A DNA stretch of 64,000 nt from Streptomyces sp. NBC_01571. Lineage in GTDB: Bacteria > Actinomycetota > Actinomycetes > Streptomycetales > Streptomycetaceae. How positions within the stretch are numbered: position 1 is the stretch's first letter; each line of letters begins with the position of its first letter. Below are positions 50,882 through 59,911 of the stretch, one piece after another. The stretch is taken from positions 9,052,001 through 9,116,000 of the forward strand of contig NZ_JAPEPZ010000001.1 of the NCBI RefSeq assembly GCF_026339875.1, in the 5' to 3' direction. The position numbers and the translations under genes are program-made. The notes beneath the pieces were generated by a model. It was not told the DNA's origin, ran no database searches, and saw only the letters and a list, made by a program, of their open reading frames with translations.

Positions 50882-51679
50882 TCAGTGGGACACCTCCCGG
50901 CCGGCCGGACCCGGTTCCGGGTGGGCGCCGGTGAGCTCCGGCTCCAGACCGCCGGTCAACTCGGCGTGCCCGCGGCCGGAATCGACGCGCCACGCCTCGA
51001 AGGCCCAGGCCGTCAGGGCGACGACCGCGAGCCCCAGCAGCCAGCCGCCCACCACGTCACTGAACCAGTGCACGCCGAGCGCGACGCGGGTGAAGCCGAC
51101 ACCGAGCACCGAGACGGCGGCCAGACACCAGCCCAGCGGCCGCCAGGCGCGCGGGACCAGGGGCAGCAGGACGAGCAGCAGCACCGCGAACGAGGTGGTG
51201 GCCGTCATCGCGTGCCCGGACGGGAACGAGAACCCCGGGGCGTGCGCGACCGGATCCTCCAGAGACGGTCTGGCCCGCTCGACCACTGTCTTGACGAGCA
51301 GTCCGATCAGGCCGCCGGCCACGGCCGTCACGGCGGACCAGGCCGCCAGCCGCCACGCCCTGCGGTACACCAGCCAGATCGTGAGCAGCGCGACGGCCGT
51401 ACGCAGGGTGACGGGATCCCACACCCGGTCGGAGAGGAAGCGCAGCGTGCTCGTCCAGGCGGGGTGTTCCAGCGCCGTCTCGTGCAGCCGTCGCGCGGTG
51501 CCCGCGTCCAGACGGCGGAGGGGCTGCCAGTGGCCCTCCAGGAGTACGAGCAGGAGCCCGAAGGGCACGGCGGCGACCGCGGCGACGGCGGCCGACCCGA
51601 GCAGCCGGACACCGAACCTGCGGTCTGCCGCCCGGCGGCGCTGCTCACGGAGGCGGAGGGCAACGGTTCGCACCGGCAT
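50882..51679 (-). CDS. PAP2-family phosphatase
   Basis: A 265-residue membrane phosphatase with all PAP2 motifs: KTVVERARP, FSFPSGHAMT and TRVALGVHWFSDVVGG. Hydrophobic segments flank them (FGVRLLGSAAVAAVAAVPFG, LGLAVVALTAWAFEA). Enzymes of this class release phosphate from phosphatidate, undecaprenyl diphosphate or related lipids at the outer membrane face. The start codon follows the stop of the YihY gene without a gap, so it is the last gene of a three-gene lipid operon with the DAG-kinase-PAP2 fusion. Confidence 0.9.
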   Translation of the reverse strand: MPVRTVALRLREQRRRAADRRFGVRLLGSAAVAAVAAVPFGLLLVLLEGHWQPLRRLDAGTARRLHETALEHPAWTSTLRFLSDRVWDPVTLRTAVALLTIWLVYRRAWRLAAWSAVTAVAGGLIGLLVKTVVERARPSLEDPVAHAPGFSFPSGHAMTATTSFAVLLLVLLPLVPRAWRPLGWCLAAVSVLGVGFTRVALGVHWFSDVVGGWLLGLAVVALTAWAFEAWRVDSGRGHAELTGGLEPELTGAHPEPGPAGREVSH

Positions 51680-52633
51680 TCACACTCCAGGGTCGGGGTG
51701 GATCGGACCGGGCCGCAGGGCCCGTGAGGCCTCCAGCTGCGCGGCGAACGCCAGTCCGAGGAACAGGGCGATGGAGGTCAGATAGGCCCAGAGCAACAGT
51801 GACATGAAGGCGCTGAGCGGGCCGTAGATCGTGTCGAAGGACCCGCTCACCCCGAGGTACAGGCTCAGCAGCCAGGTCAGTGCCGTCCACAGCACGAGGT
51901 AGACCGCGGCGCCGAAGGCCAGCCAGGTGTAACCGGGCTGCTGCCGGCGGGGAGAGCGACGGAAGATCGCGCTGGCGGAGAGGAGCGCGAGCAGGAAACC
52001 GACCGGCCACCGGATGATCTCCCAGGCGGTCCTGGCCGCGCCGTCGAGTCCGTAGACCGTCACCGCCGCGGAGGCCAGGTCGCCGCCGGCCACCATGACG
52101 ACGAACCCCAGCCCCAGCGGGATCCCGGCGCTGAGCGACATCACCAGGCCGCGCAGGTACTTCCGGTGGAAGGGGCGGTCCCGCTCGTTCCCGTAGATCC
52201 GGTTGGCACCACGCTCGATCTGGCACATCGCCGTGGTGACGTTGACCAGGGAGAAGAGCAGACCCAACCAGAGGGCGACCTGCGCGCCGTCGCCCGCCGT
52301 GTGCCGGCTGCGCCGCAGCGCGTCGTCGACCACCTCGGCGCTCGGGCCCGCGGCGATCCGGTGGATCGTCAGCTCGGCGAACCTGCCGATGTCCTCCGAG
52401 TGCAGTGCCGTGGAGAGTCCGACGAACGCGATGGCGAGCGGGATCACGGCCAGCACCGTCTGCAGGGCGAGCGCCCGGGAGTGGCTGAAGCCGTCGGCGT
52501 AGCGGAACCGGATGAACGAGTCGCGCAGCAGCGGCCAGCGGCCGTAACGGCGCAGGGACGCCAGCGCCTCGTCCGCGGAGAGTTCCTCGCCGGTCATGTC
52601 ACGGGTCTCGGGGACCCTGGTGGCGGTACCCAT
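51680..52633 (-). CDS. YihY/BrkB family membrane protein
   Basis: A 317-residue protein with about six membrane helices. Family cues are HSRALALQTVLAVIPLAIAF in helix 1, GANRIYGNERDRPFHRKYLR, and SFDTIYGPLSAFMSLLLWAY, with LFLGLAFAAQLEASR at the end. The family includes tRNA-processing-independent membrane proteins of unclear function, once named virulence factor BrkB. It lies directly between two lipid-phosphatase genes, so a lipid-flipping or lipid-stress role is inferred from context only. Confidence 0.88.
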   Translation of the reverse strand: MGTATRVPETRDMTGEELSADEALASLRRYGRWPLLRDSFIRFRYADGFSHSRALALQTVLAVIPLAIAFVGLSTALHSEDIGRFAELTIHRIAAGPSAEVVDDALRRSRHTAGDGAQVALWLGLLFSLVNVTTAMCQIERGANRIYGNERDRPFHRKYLRGLVMSLSAGIPLGLGFVVMVAGGDLASAAVTVYGLDGAARTAWEIIRWPVGFLLALLSASAIFRRSPRRQQPGYTWLAFGAAVYLVLWTALTWLLSLYLGVSGSFDTIYGPLSAFMSLLLWAYLTSIALFLGLAFAAQLEASRALRPGPIHPDPGV

Positions 52634-54379
52634 TCACTTCTCCCGGGACGGCAGCAGCACGGTCAGGGCGCCGGGCCTGACCTCGGCGGTGAGACGGCGC
52701 CCCGGGCCGACCGGGTCTCCGTCGAGTTCGCGGGACTGCGGGGAGTCGAAGGTGAGTTCGGCGCGGCGGAAGGTGAAGAACTCCACCGGTACGCCGGCCC
52801 GGTCGCCGTCCTGGGTGGCGAGGGTGTCCACGGCGGCGCCCCGGGGCGTCCGGGACCGGCCGCGCAGCAGCGTTCCCACCGCGCGCATCCAGCCGCCGGG
52901 GCCCCGCGGGTCGAGGATCAGGAGGTCGAGGCGCCCGTCGTCGGGACGGGCGGACGGCAGGAGCGTCAACCCGCCCTGGACGGTGCCGACGTTGGCGACG
53001 AGGACCATGCGCGCGGTACGGCGGAGGGCGGGCGCGTCGTCGAGCCGGATGGTCAGACCCATACGGGGGGTGCGCAGCGTGCTGATGCCCGCCAGGAGGT
53101 ACGCGGGCCAGCCCACGGCCGACTTGGCGCGTTCGTCCGTGTGCTCGATCATCGCGGCGTCCAGTCCGGCCCCGGACATCGCGGTGAAGTGGGTGGCGGT
53201 GAGGTCGTCGCCCTCGATGTGCCCGAGGTCCAGGGGGTGCGACGTACCGCGCAGCGCGGCCTCCAGGGCCTCGGCGGGGGCGAGCGGCAGGCCGAGGTTG
53301 CGGGCCAGCAGATTGCCGGTGCCGCACGGTACGACGGCGAGCGGGACCCCGCTGCCGGCCAGGGCGTCGGCCACCACGCGGACGGTACCGTCCCCGCCGC
53401 AGACCACGACCAGCGTCGCACCGTCGCGGATCGCGCGGGCCGTCTGCCCGCTGCCCGGGTCGTCGCGGGTCGTCTCGATGAACACCGGCGCACGGTGGCC
53501 GTTGTGGTCCAGGACCCGTCGCAGGGACACCCGGGTGGCTTCGTCGGTCACCGTGGGATTGAAGATCACGGCCGTGGTGCCGTGGTGCCGCTCGGCGCGG
53601 GCACCGTCGGCGGCGGGCAGCGAGCCGGTGGAGGGCGGCGCGGTCACGGACTTGTCGGTCAGCAGGGCACGCCCGACGATCAGCAGGGACAGGCCGCCGT
53701 TGACGAGTCCGCCCACCACGTCCGTGGGGTGGTGCATGCCGCGGTAGAGGCGGGCGACGCCCACCAGCAGCGGTATGAGGAGCAGCAGCACCCCCACGAC
53801 TCTGCGCCAGGGACCGCGCCCGCGTGACAGCACCACTACGGCGAGGCCCGCGTACAGGGCGGTGGCGGCGCCGGTGTGGCCGGACGTGTAACTGGACGTG
53901 GGCGGGGACGCGTCGAGGCGGTCCACGTCCGGACGGTTGCGGTCCACCGACAAGGTGATGGTCAGGAAGACCAGCGACTGGAGGGAGACGGCGACGGCGA
54001 GGAAGACCGCCTGTCGCCACATGGGGAGACGGGGCAGCAGGACCAGCACCAGACAGGCGGCCAGGGTGAGCGTGATGACCGTCAGGGTGTTGCCGGCCTC
54101 GGAGCCGAGGAAGGACAGAGTGGTGAGGGTGCCGGTGCGGCCCCGTTCGAAGGCTTCGTCGACGCGGTCCTCGACCGTCAGCGGCCACAGATCACGCGCG
54201 GGACCGGTGATCAGGAGTCCGAATCCCACCATCAGCGCGGCCTGGCACGCCGTCAGGGCGGCGATGCGCGCGGCGGTCCGCCCGATGCCTCGGGGCAGGG
54301 CCGCCGGCCTTCCGGAGCCGGCCTCCTCCGATGGGATACGAGGCAGTCCGGCAGGTCTTTCCGGCACGGCGGTCGGCAT
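52634..54379 (-). CDS. Bifunctional PAP2 phosphatase-diacylglycerol kinase
   Basis: A fusion of about 581 residues. Residues 25 to about 230 form a PAP2-type membrane phosphatase (SVDRNRPDVDRLDASPPTSS, YTSGHTGAATALY, RLYRGMHHPTDVVGG). From about 260 a soluble LCB5/DAGK-type kinase follows, with the glycine-rich loop VVVCGGDGTVRVVADALAGS and VPCGTGNLLARNLGLP. The ATG at 54379 is chosen because GGGAG lies 6 bases upstream; a GTG 12 bases further up is possible. The two activities would cycle diacylglycerol and phosphatidic acid. It is first in an operon with YihY and a second PAP2 protein. The PAP2 Lys is weakly conserved. Confidence 0.9.
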   Translation of the reverse strand: MPTAVPERPAGLPRIPSEEAGSGRPAALPRGIGRTAARIAALTACQAALMVGFGLLITGPARDLWPLTVEDRVDEAFERGRTGTLTTLSFLGSEAGNTLTVITLTLAACLVLVLLPRLPMWRQAVFLAVAVSLQSLVFLTITLSVDRNRPDVDRLDASPPTSSYTSGHTGAATALYAGLAVVVLSRGRGPWRRVVGVLLLLIPLLVGVARLYRGMHHPTDVVGGLVNGGLSLLIVGRALLTDKSVTAPPSTGSLPAADGARAERHHGTTAVIFNPTVTDEATRVSLRRVLDHNGHRAPVFIETTRDDPGSGQTARAIRDGATLVVVCGGDGTVRVVADALAGSGVPLAVVPCGTGNLLARNLGLPLAPAEALEAALRGTSHPLDLGHIEGDDLTATHFTAMSGAGLDAAMIEHTDERAKSAVGWPAYLLAGISTLRTPRMGLTIRLDDAPALRRTARMVLVANVGTVQGGLTLLPSARPDDGRLDLLILDPRGPGGWMRAVGTLLRGRSRTPRGAAVDTLATQDGDRAGVPVEFFTFRRAELTFDSPQSRELDGDPVGPGRRLTAEVRPGALTVLLPSREK

Positions 54380-54707
54380 CGGGGCTCCCACGGATCGGCG
54401 CCTTTCGGCGGCGTTCGGCCGGGGGCGACTCCCCGGACGAACGCCGTCTGCCCCGGGAGCCGCCGTGCAGGCCTCCCGGACGCAGAATCGCCCGGTGGAT
54501 CGTCACGCTGGGTGTCTGCCGTGACTCCGGCGCATGGCTGGGGTCTCCGCTGTGGTGTCCGGGTCGCCGAAGCCGGCGCCGGGGGAGGGACGCTGCCGCC
54601 TGCCGGGGGCGGTTCCGTATTGCCGGTTCGAGGGATAAGAAACAAATAAACTTTGGGCGCATGGGTGGTTGTCGGCAGGGCACTCGGTGCTGCGGAGGTT
54701 GATAACT

Positions 54708-54878
54708 ATGGTTCCCCTGCTTCTCGTTCTTCTGCTCGCTCTGGTCCTCTTCGGTGCCGGCTTCGCCTTGAAGGCCCTGTGGATCGTCGCCGTGATCGTG
54801 CTCGCCGTGTGGCTGCTCGGTTTCGTCATGCGCTCCACCGGAACCGGTGGCAGCCGTGGCCGCTGGTACCGCTGGTAG
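54708..54878 (+). CDS. Small hydrophobic membrane protein
   Basis: A 56-residue protein: two membrane helices in MVPLLLVLLLALVLFGAGFA and KALWIVAVIVLAVWLLGFVM, then a short basic tail ending RGRWYRW. GGAGG lies 9 bases before the ATG. Such proteins are widespread in Streptomyces and belong to no named function; membrane stress is one idea. A perfect 20-bp-stem terminator follows. Confidence 0.72.
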   Translation: MVPLLLVLLLALVLFGAGFALKALWIVAVIVLAVWLLGFVMRSTGTGGSRGRWYRW

Positions 54879-54907
54879 AGATCACCCAGTTCCCACCCGG
54901 TGGTGGT

Positions 54908-54952
54908 GCGGGGCGGCCCCGGACTGATCAGTTCAGTCCGGGGCCGCCCCGC
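54908..54952 (+). terminator. Very long perfect terminator stem
   Basis: GCGGGGCGGCCCCGGACTGA and its exact reverse complement at 54933-54952 form a 20-bp stem around the 5-base loop TCAGT, 29 bases after the stop codon. Confidence 0.85.
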
Positions 54953-55164
54953 GTTCGTGTGCCTCTTGCGTGAAGATGGCGGTATCGGTGCGCGCGCGCC
55001 GCGGAGCGGGGCAGGAGGACCGTGTGGCCGGGAGGTCCGCCGTGCGCGCAGGGAACCCGCGCACCTCCAACACGGCGGGCTTCCCGGACCCGTCCGCCCG
55101 CGCGGCGCGCAGCCCGCTCGACGGCCTTCGGCGGAGGACGGGTGGTGTCGGACGTCGCCCCGTG

Positions 55165-55590
55165 TCAGCTCGCGGGCGACGTCAGGGTCCGGTTCAGCGC
55201 GGCCAGACCGTCCGTGTAGATGCCGTGGAACAGGGCGATGGCCTCGTCGTCGCCGATGCCGTCCGGTGTGAAGCTGCCGGACCACTCCACGCGGGCCCTG
55301 TCCTGCCGGGCGGTCTCGTGCACCGTGAGGGTGGAGAGGTAACCGGTGACGCGGAAGGGGGCCTGGAGGATGGAGTAGCTGTAGGTCCGGGCCTTGTCGT
55401 CGAAGGCTTCGAGGCGCTCGACGATCACGCCGACCTCCTCGTTCGTGAGACGCCGGACGCGTCCGCCGTCGGCGAGTTCGCTGGAGGGGATGTACGGCAG
55501 CCAGTCGGGCAGCGAGTCGAAGCCGCCGATGAGCTGCCAGACGCGGTCGGGCGAGGTGGGGATGTCGAGGGATGCGGTGGTCGTGGCCAC
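55165..55590 (-). CDS. SRPBCC-fold (polyketide cyclase-like) protein
   Basis: A 141-residue Bet v 1-type helix-grip protein: ASLDIPTSPDRVWQLIGGFD, then SLPDWLPYIPSSELADGG, and the long C-terminal helix FHGIYTDGLAALNRTL. It lies 31 bases after the aldo/keto reductase gene on the same strand, so the two probably form one operon under the divergent LysR gene. Members bind small hydrophobic ligands; the ligand is unknown. It is cytosolic. Confidence 0.83.
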   Translation of the reverse strand: MATTTASLDIPTSPDRVWQLIGGFDSLPDWLPYIPSSELADGGRVRRLTNEEVGVIVERLEAFDDKARTYSYSILQAPFRVTGYLSTLTVHETARQDRARVEWSGSFTPDGIGDDEAIALFHGIYTDGLAALNRTLTSPAS

Positions 55591-55621
55591 GGGATTCTCC
55601 GTTGGGCTGGGGCGGAAGGGG

Positions 55622-56635
55622 TCAGGCGGCGGCGGGTACGGGAGCGTCCTGTGCCACCAGTCGCTCCGCGCGCAGGTCCGCCCAGAACGCGGCGGGGATC
55701 CTCTCGGTCAGAGCGGCGATGTCCTCCGCGATGCGACCGGGCCTGGTGGCTCCGGGGATGGCGGCCGTCGTCGCCGGATGGGCGAGGGAGAACTGCAGCG
55801 CGGCGGCCTTGACACCCACCCGGTGCCGCTCGGCCAGCGCCTTGATGCGCTCCACCTTGTCGATGATGTGCGCGGGCGCCTGCTGGTACTCGAAGTGGGT
55901 ACCTCCGGCGAGGATTCCGGAGCTGTACGGGCCGCCGACCACGATGTCGACGTCCTGGGCCGCGGCGGCCGGGAGCAGGCGCTGCAGGGCCCGCTCGTGG
56001 TCGAGGAGGGTGTACCGGCCCGCGAGGAGGAAGGCGTCGGGCTTCGGTTCGTCCAGGTCGAGGGTGAGCTCCAGGGGTTCCACCCGGTTGACGCCCAGCC
56101 CCCATGCCTTGATGACGCCTTCCTCGCGAAGCCCCTGCAGGACACGGAAGGCACCGGTGCGCGCGCTCTCGTAGGCGGCCAGCCACTCGTCTCCGTAGAA
56201 GTCCTGCGCGACGTCGTGCACCCACACGATGTCGAGACGGTCCGTCCGCAGCCGCTTGAGGCTGTCCTCGATGGAGCGGAGAGTGGCGTCGGCCGAGTAG
56301 TCGTTGACCATCTTGTTCGGGCGGCCGTGTTCGAAGAGGCCGCCCTTCTCGCCGAGGTCGCGGGCGGACGGGTCCTCGACCTCGTCCAGGATGACGCGGC
56401 CGACCTTGGTGCTCAGCACGAACTCGTCACGGGGGTGCCGGGCCAGTACGTCGCCGAGCCGGGTCTCGGAGAGGCCCGCGCCGTAGAAGGGCGCGGTGTC
56501 GAAGTAGCGGATGCCCTGGTCCCAGGCGGCCTCGACGGTGGCCGCCGCCTCCTCTTCCGGGATGGCGCGGAACATGTTGCCGAGCGGTGCGGTGCCGAAG
56601 CCGAGTGAGCCGGGCAGCAGGGGCTTGATGCTCAT
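55622..56635 (-). CDS. Aldo/keto reductase (D-threo-aldose 1-dehydrogenase-like)
   Basis: A 337-residue AKR. The barrel starts LGFGTAPLGNMFRAIPEEEA. The catalytic Asp and Tyr lie in GIRYFDTAPFYGAGLSETRL, Lys in FVLSTKVGRVI, and His in LDIVWVHDVAQDFYGDEWL. This arrangement is typical of L-fucose and D-threo-aldose dehydrogenases. It lies divergent from a LysR regulator whose box, TGTCCAAG-N5-CTTGGACA, is in the 140-base gap, and is followed by an SRPBCC gene. The substrate is probably a sugar or aldehyde. Confidence 0.88.
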   Translation of the reverse strand: MSIKPLLPGSLGFGTAPLGNMFRAIPEEEAAATVEAAWDQGIRYFDTAPFYGAGLSETRLGDVLARHPRDEFVLSTKVGRVILDEVEDPSARDLGEKGGLFEHGRPNKMVNDYSADATLRSIEDSLKRLRTDRLDIVWVHDVAQDFYGDEWLAAYESARTGAFRVLQGLREEGVIKAWGLGVNRVEPLELTLDLDEPKPDAFLLAGRYTLLDHERALQRLLPAAAAQDVDIVVGGPYSSGILAGGTHFEYQQAPAHIIDKVERIKALAERHRVGVKAAALQFSLAHPATTAAIPGATRPGRIAEDIAALTERIPAAFWADLRAERLVAQDAPVPAAA

Positions 56636-56730
56636 GGAGGATCCTCGCGGATAGAGATCAGGGCGGATTCGTCACGGTATGGGCGATCCGTCGGCCTTAC
56701 GTGTTCGAGGTTAGGATCCCTACATGAGAC

Positions 56731-56751
56731 TGTCCAAGACTTGCTTGGACA
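56731..56751. promoter_or_regulatory. LysR-type regulator box
   Basis: TGTCCAAG-ACTTG-CTTGGACA is a perfect 8-bp inverted repeat in the divergent gap between the aldo/keto reductase and LysR genes, 24 bases before the LysR start. It is the expected recognition site of the LysR protein. Confidence 0.7.
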
Positions 56752-56775
56752 GAGTTGAGTCCTTTGAGGTCCTAC

Positions 56776-57675
56776 ATGCTTGACCTGCGACAACTCCGCT
56801 ACTTCGTCGCCGTCGCCGAGGCCGAACACGTCGGTCGCGCCGCCGAGCGACTGCACATCTCCCAGTCACCCCTCAGCCGGCAGATCGCCCAGCTGGAGAA
56901 GAACCTGGGACTCACCCTCTTCGAACGCAGCCAGCAGCGCATCCGGCTGACCTCCGACGGCCGGGTCTTCCTGACCGAGGCGCAGGCCCTGCTGCGCCAC
57001 GCCGACCGGCTGGAGAACCTCGGCCGACGGCTCGGCCGCGGCGAGGAGGGCGGCCTGTGCATCGGGTACGTGGCCGACGCGATGCACACGGGCATCCTGC
57101 CCTCCGCCCTGCGCACGCTGCGTGACCGGCGTCCGGGCATTCACGTCGCGCTGTACGACCAGGAGTCGGCCGAGCAGTTCGAGGGTCTGCGGCAGCGCAG
57201 CCTGGACATCGCGCTGGTGCGCACCCCGCCGCCCGAGGACGACCCGGACCTGAACTCGGCCCCGTTGCTTCGGGATCCGCTGCTGCTCGTGCTGCCCGCC
57301 GGACATCCGCTCGCCGAGCAGCAGGAGTTGACACCGGACGCCCTCGACGGGCAGCCGTGGATCGCGGTGGGCGATGCCCCGGACCCGGCCTGGCGCGACA
57401 CGTTCGTCGCGTCGTGCGTCGCCTCCGGCTTCACGCCCGACATCCGCCTCGACGCGGCCGATCCCCTCACCGCGCTGGGCCTGGTCGCCTCCGGCCTCGG
57501 TCTCGCCCTCATCCAGAAGAGCATGGTGCGCGGCACCTCCGACGGCGTCGCGATACGCGAACTGCCCTGGTACGGAGGGTCTGTTCAACTGTGGGCGGCG
57601 TGGCACCGGGTCGATCTCCGGCCCGTGGTGGCCGAGTTCCGCGAGACGGTCCTGATGGGACGGGGTGACGCGTGA
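56776..57675 (+). CDS. LysR family transcriptional regulator
   Basis: A 299-residue regulator. The N-terminal winged HTH is MLDLRQLRYFVAVAEAEHVG, then RAAERLHISQSPLSRQIAQL with EKNLGLTLFERSQQRIRLT. The inducer domain follows (GLCIGYVADAMHTGILPSAL, LDIALVRTPPPEDDPDL). It is divergent from an aldo/keto reductase-SRPBCC operon and likely activates it when its inducer is present. The ATG at 56776 is chosen to match the family's start. Confidence 0.92.
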   Translation: MLDLRQLRYFVAVAEAEHVGRAAERLHISQSPLSRQIAQLEKNLGLTLFERSQQRIRLTSDGRVFLTEAQALLRHADRLENLGRRLGRGEEGGLCIGYVADAMHTGILPSALRTLRDRRPGIHVALYDQESAEQFEGLRQRSLDIALVRTPPPEDDPDLNSAPLLRDPLLLVLPAGHPLAEQQELTPDALDGQPWIAVGDAPDPAWRDTFVASCVASGFTPDIRLDAADPLTALGLVASGLGLALIQKSMVRGTSDGVAIRELPWYGGSVQLWAAWHRVDLRPVVAEFRETVLMGRGDA

Positions 57676-57914
57676 GCGCGGGAACGATCGAGGCGACCGG
57701 GGAGAACGGTTCCCTTCGGTTGCGGGTTGCGGGCCGCGGCCCGCAGGGTCGCAGGGAGTCGGGCGCCGTGCGGGCAGCGGATACCAGGGAAGCTGGGCAG
57801 CGGGCTCCGGACGGGAGGTGCCCGCGCGGTAAGTCGAGTGCCGAGCACGGGTGTTCGCCGCTTCGTGTCCGTGCCCCGCGCCGACCGTGACGCACCCGGC
57901 CGGGCGGGGACAAG

Positions 57915-57943
57915 GGGGCCGTGCCCGGGTGCGGCACGGCCCC
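57915..57943. terminator. Convergent terminator between the LysR and ABC genes
   Basis: GGGGCCGTGCC and GGCACGGCCCC form a perfect 11-bp stem with a 7-base loop, 24 bases past the ABC gene stop (on its strand). Confidence 0.75.
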
Positions 57944-57967
57944 TCGGTGTCGGACTCGGCCCGGGAG

Positions 57968-59911
57968 TCAGCGGTCCTGGGCGAGGGCGTGAAGTTCGCC
58001 CAGGAGACTGCCCTCGGTGGCGACGAGGTCCTCGAAGCGGCCCTGTTCGCGGATGCGGCCCTGATCGAGCACGATGACCCGGTCGGCCATCCGCACGTTG
58101 TCGAGCCGGTGCGTGACCACGATCGTGATGCGGTCCGGAGCCATCTCGCGCAGTTCGCGGAAGATCGTGTGCTCGCCTCGCGCGTCCATCTCGCTGGTCG
58201 GCTCGTCCAGGACGAGGACGGCCGGCTCCCGGTACATCGCCCGCGCACAGGCCAGCCGCTGCCACTGGCCGCCGGACAGTTCGTGCCCGCCCCACACGGA
58301 GCGGGCCAGCAGGGTGTCCAGCCGGCCGGGCAGGCCACGCAGGGTGGTGTCCATGCCGACCCGGTTCGCGACCGCCCAGATCCGGCCGTCGCCGTCCTCG
58401 CGCGGCTGGCCGAGGGTGATGTTCTCCCTTGCCGACAGGGGCCAGCGCCCGGTCCGCTGCGGGACGAGACCCACGTGCCGCCACACCGATTCCGCGTCCG
58501 CGGTGGCCAGGTCGGTGTCGTCCCACCGGACCGTGCCCTCGCCGGCCGTGGTCAGTCCGGTGAGCAATCTGATCAGGGTGGACTTGCCGGCACCGTTCTC
58601 GCCGACCAGGGCGACGACCTCCCCGCGGTGGAGGGTGAGATCGACCGGGTGCAGGGCCGGTGCGTCCTTGGAGGGGTAGGTGTAGCCGGCGCCCTCGAAC
58701 CGGATCTGCCTCGGCGCCTCGACCCGCGTCGTGCCGCGGGCCGTGACCATGGACCCGACCTCGTCGACGAAGGTGTAGTAGTCGTTCAAATAGAGGCCGT
58801 GGTGGAACATCACCGCCCCGTACCGCACGATCGAGTTGAGCGCGCGCCCCGCGGTCTGTGAGGCCACGACGGCCGTGCCCGCGAGTGCCGCCGTCATCGC
58901 GCCGGCGAGCACCAGAGCGGCGAGAGAGGCCCACATGCCGAGGGTGAACGCCCCCGCCAGTGACGCGGCCAGCAGAGTCACGAGCAGATACGGACGGGCG
59001 CCCTCGAGCTCGCGGCCCTCGACCCGGTCGCACATCGTCCGGTACCAGTAATGCAGGTACGGGCGCATGGTGTTGGCGCGCAGCTCGTCGGCGAGATCGG
59101 CGGTGGTCAGCCACCAGCGCATCATGCCGCGTACGTTGCGGGCGGAGAGCGTGCGGTCGTGGACGCGGTAGTCGATGCGCGCCGCGATCACCCCGCCCAT
59201 CCCGCGCGGGACCACGGACAGCAGGAGCACACCCAGCAGCAGCGGGTGCAGCGAGGTGAGGACGGTCGCCGCGGAGACCAGCTGGACGAGTCCGTTGGTG
59301 AGGGTCTTCGCGTCGTCGGCGAGATCCACGGCCCGCAGCGACCCGATCTCCGCCGCCTGGCTGCGGTCGCTGAAACCCTCGGTGTCGTAGGCGGAGAGTT
59401 CGGCGCGCATGTGGAGGTCGACCAGGGTGAGGTCGGCGGCCGAGGCGATCTTCGGGTTCAGTCGCCGGGTCGCCCAGTCGGCGAGGATCCACAGGGCCGC
59501 GCCGCCGGACATCGCCACGATCGCGACGACCAGGGCCGGCCACGCGTGCGCCAGCCCGTCCCGTGGGTCGGAGGTGGTCAGCCGTGGCAGGGCCCGGGCG
59601 ACTGCGCCGAGCATCACCGCCGTCGCCACGCCGGACAGCAGCTGGCAGACGACGATCGTGGCCGCCATGCGCCGGTCGACGGACCAGGCGAGCCGGGCCG
59701 TCTGTACGAGGGCCCGGGGGATCCGGCGGGCCATGTCCCACAGTGTCGCGTCGTCCATGGCGCGCCGGTGCTTGCGCCCGTTGTAGTCGAGTTCGGGCGG
59801 TGCGGCCGGCTGCGGAGCCCCGTCTCGTGCCGCGGGTACGGACATCGTCCTGCCGCGGTCGCTCGCCGCCTCCACGAGGGGCGTGGTCTTCCTGCCGTGG
59901 GGCGTCGTCAT
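57968..59911 (-). CDS. ABC transporter, fused membrane and ATPase domains (exporter)
   Basis: A 647-residue half-size exporter. The membrane part has about six helices in residues 60-340 (AATIVVCQLLSGVATAVMLG, WPALVVAIVAMSGGAALWIL, VTLLAASLAGAFTLGMWASL). The ATPase has Walker A VALVGENGAGKSTLIRLLTG, the signature HELSGGQWQRLACARA, Walker B AVLVLDEPTSEMD and the H-loop VVTHRLDN. This is the type of dimeric exporter used for peptides and RiPPs. Its start overlaps the pseudokinase stop by 4 bases (ATGA). It is the last gene in a coupled three-gene unit, suggesting that it exports the product of the 50-codon ORF. Confidence 0.92.
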   Translation of the reverse strand: MTTPHGRKTTPLVEAASDRGRTMSVPAARDGAPQPAAPPELDYNGRKHRRAMDDATLWDMARRIPRALVQTARLAWSVDRRMAATIVVCQLLSGVATAVMLGAVARALPRLTTSDPRDGLAHAWPALVVAIVAMSGGAALWILADWATRRLNPKIASAADLTLVDLHMRAELSAYDTEGFSDRSQAAEIGSLRAVDLADDAKTLTNGLVQLVSAATVLTSLHPLLLGVLLLSVVPRGMGGVIAARIDYRVHDRTLSARNVRGMMRWWLTTADLADELRANTMRPYLHYWYRTMCDRVEGRELEGARPYLLVTLLAASLAGAFTLGMWASLAALVLAGAMTAALAGTAVVASQTAGRALNSIVRYGAVMFHHGLYLNDYYTFVDEVGSMVTARGTTRVEAPRQIRFEGAGYTYPSKDAPALHPVDLTLHRGEVVALVGENGAGKSTLIRLLTGLTTAGEGTVRWDDTDLATADAESVWRHVGLVPQRTGRWPLSARENITLGQPREDGDGRIWAVANRVGMDTTLRGLPGRLDTLLARSVWGGHELSGGQWQRLACARAMYREPAVLVLDEPTSEMDARGEHTIFRELREMAPDRITIVVTHRLDNVRMADRVIVLDQGRIREQGRFEDLVATEGSLLGELHALAQDR

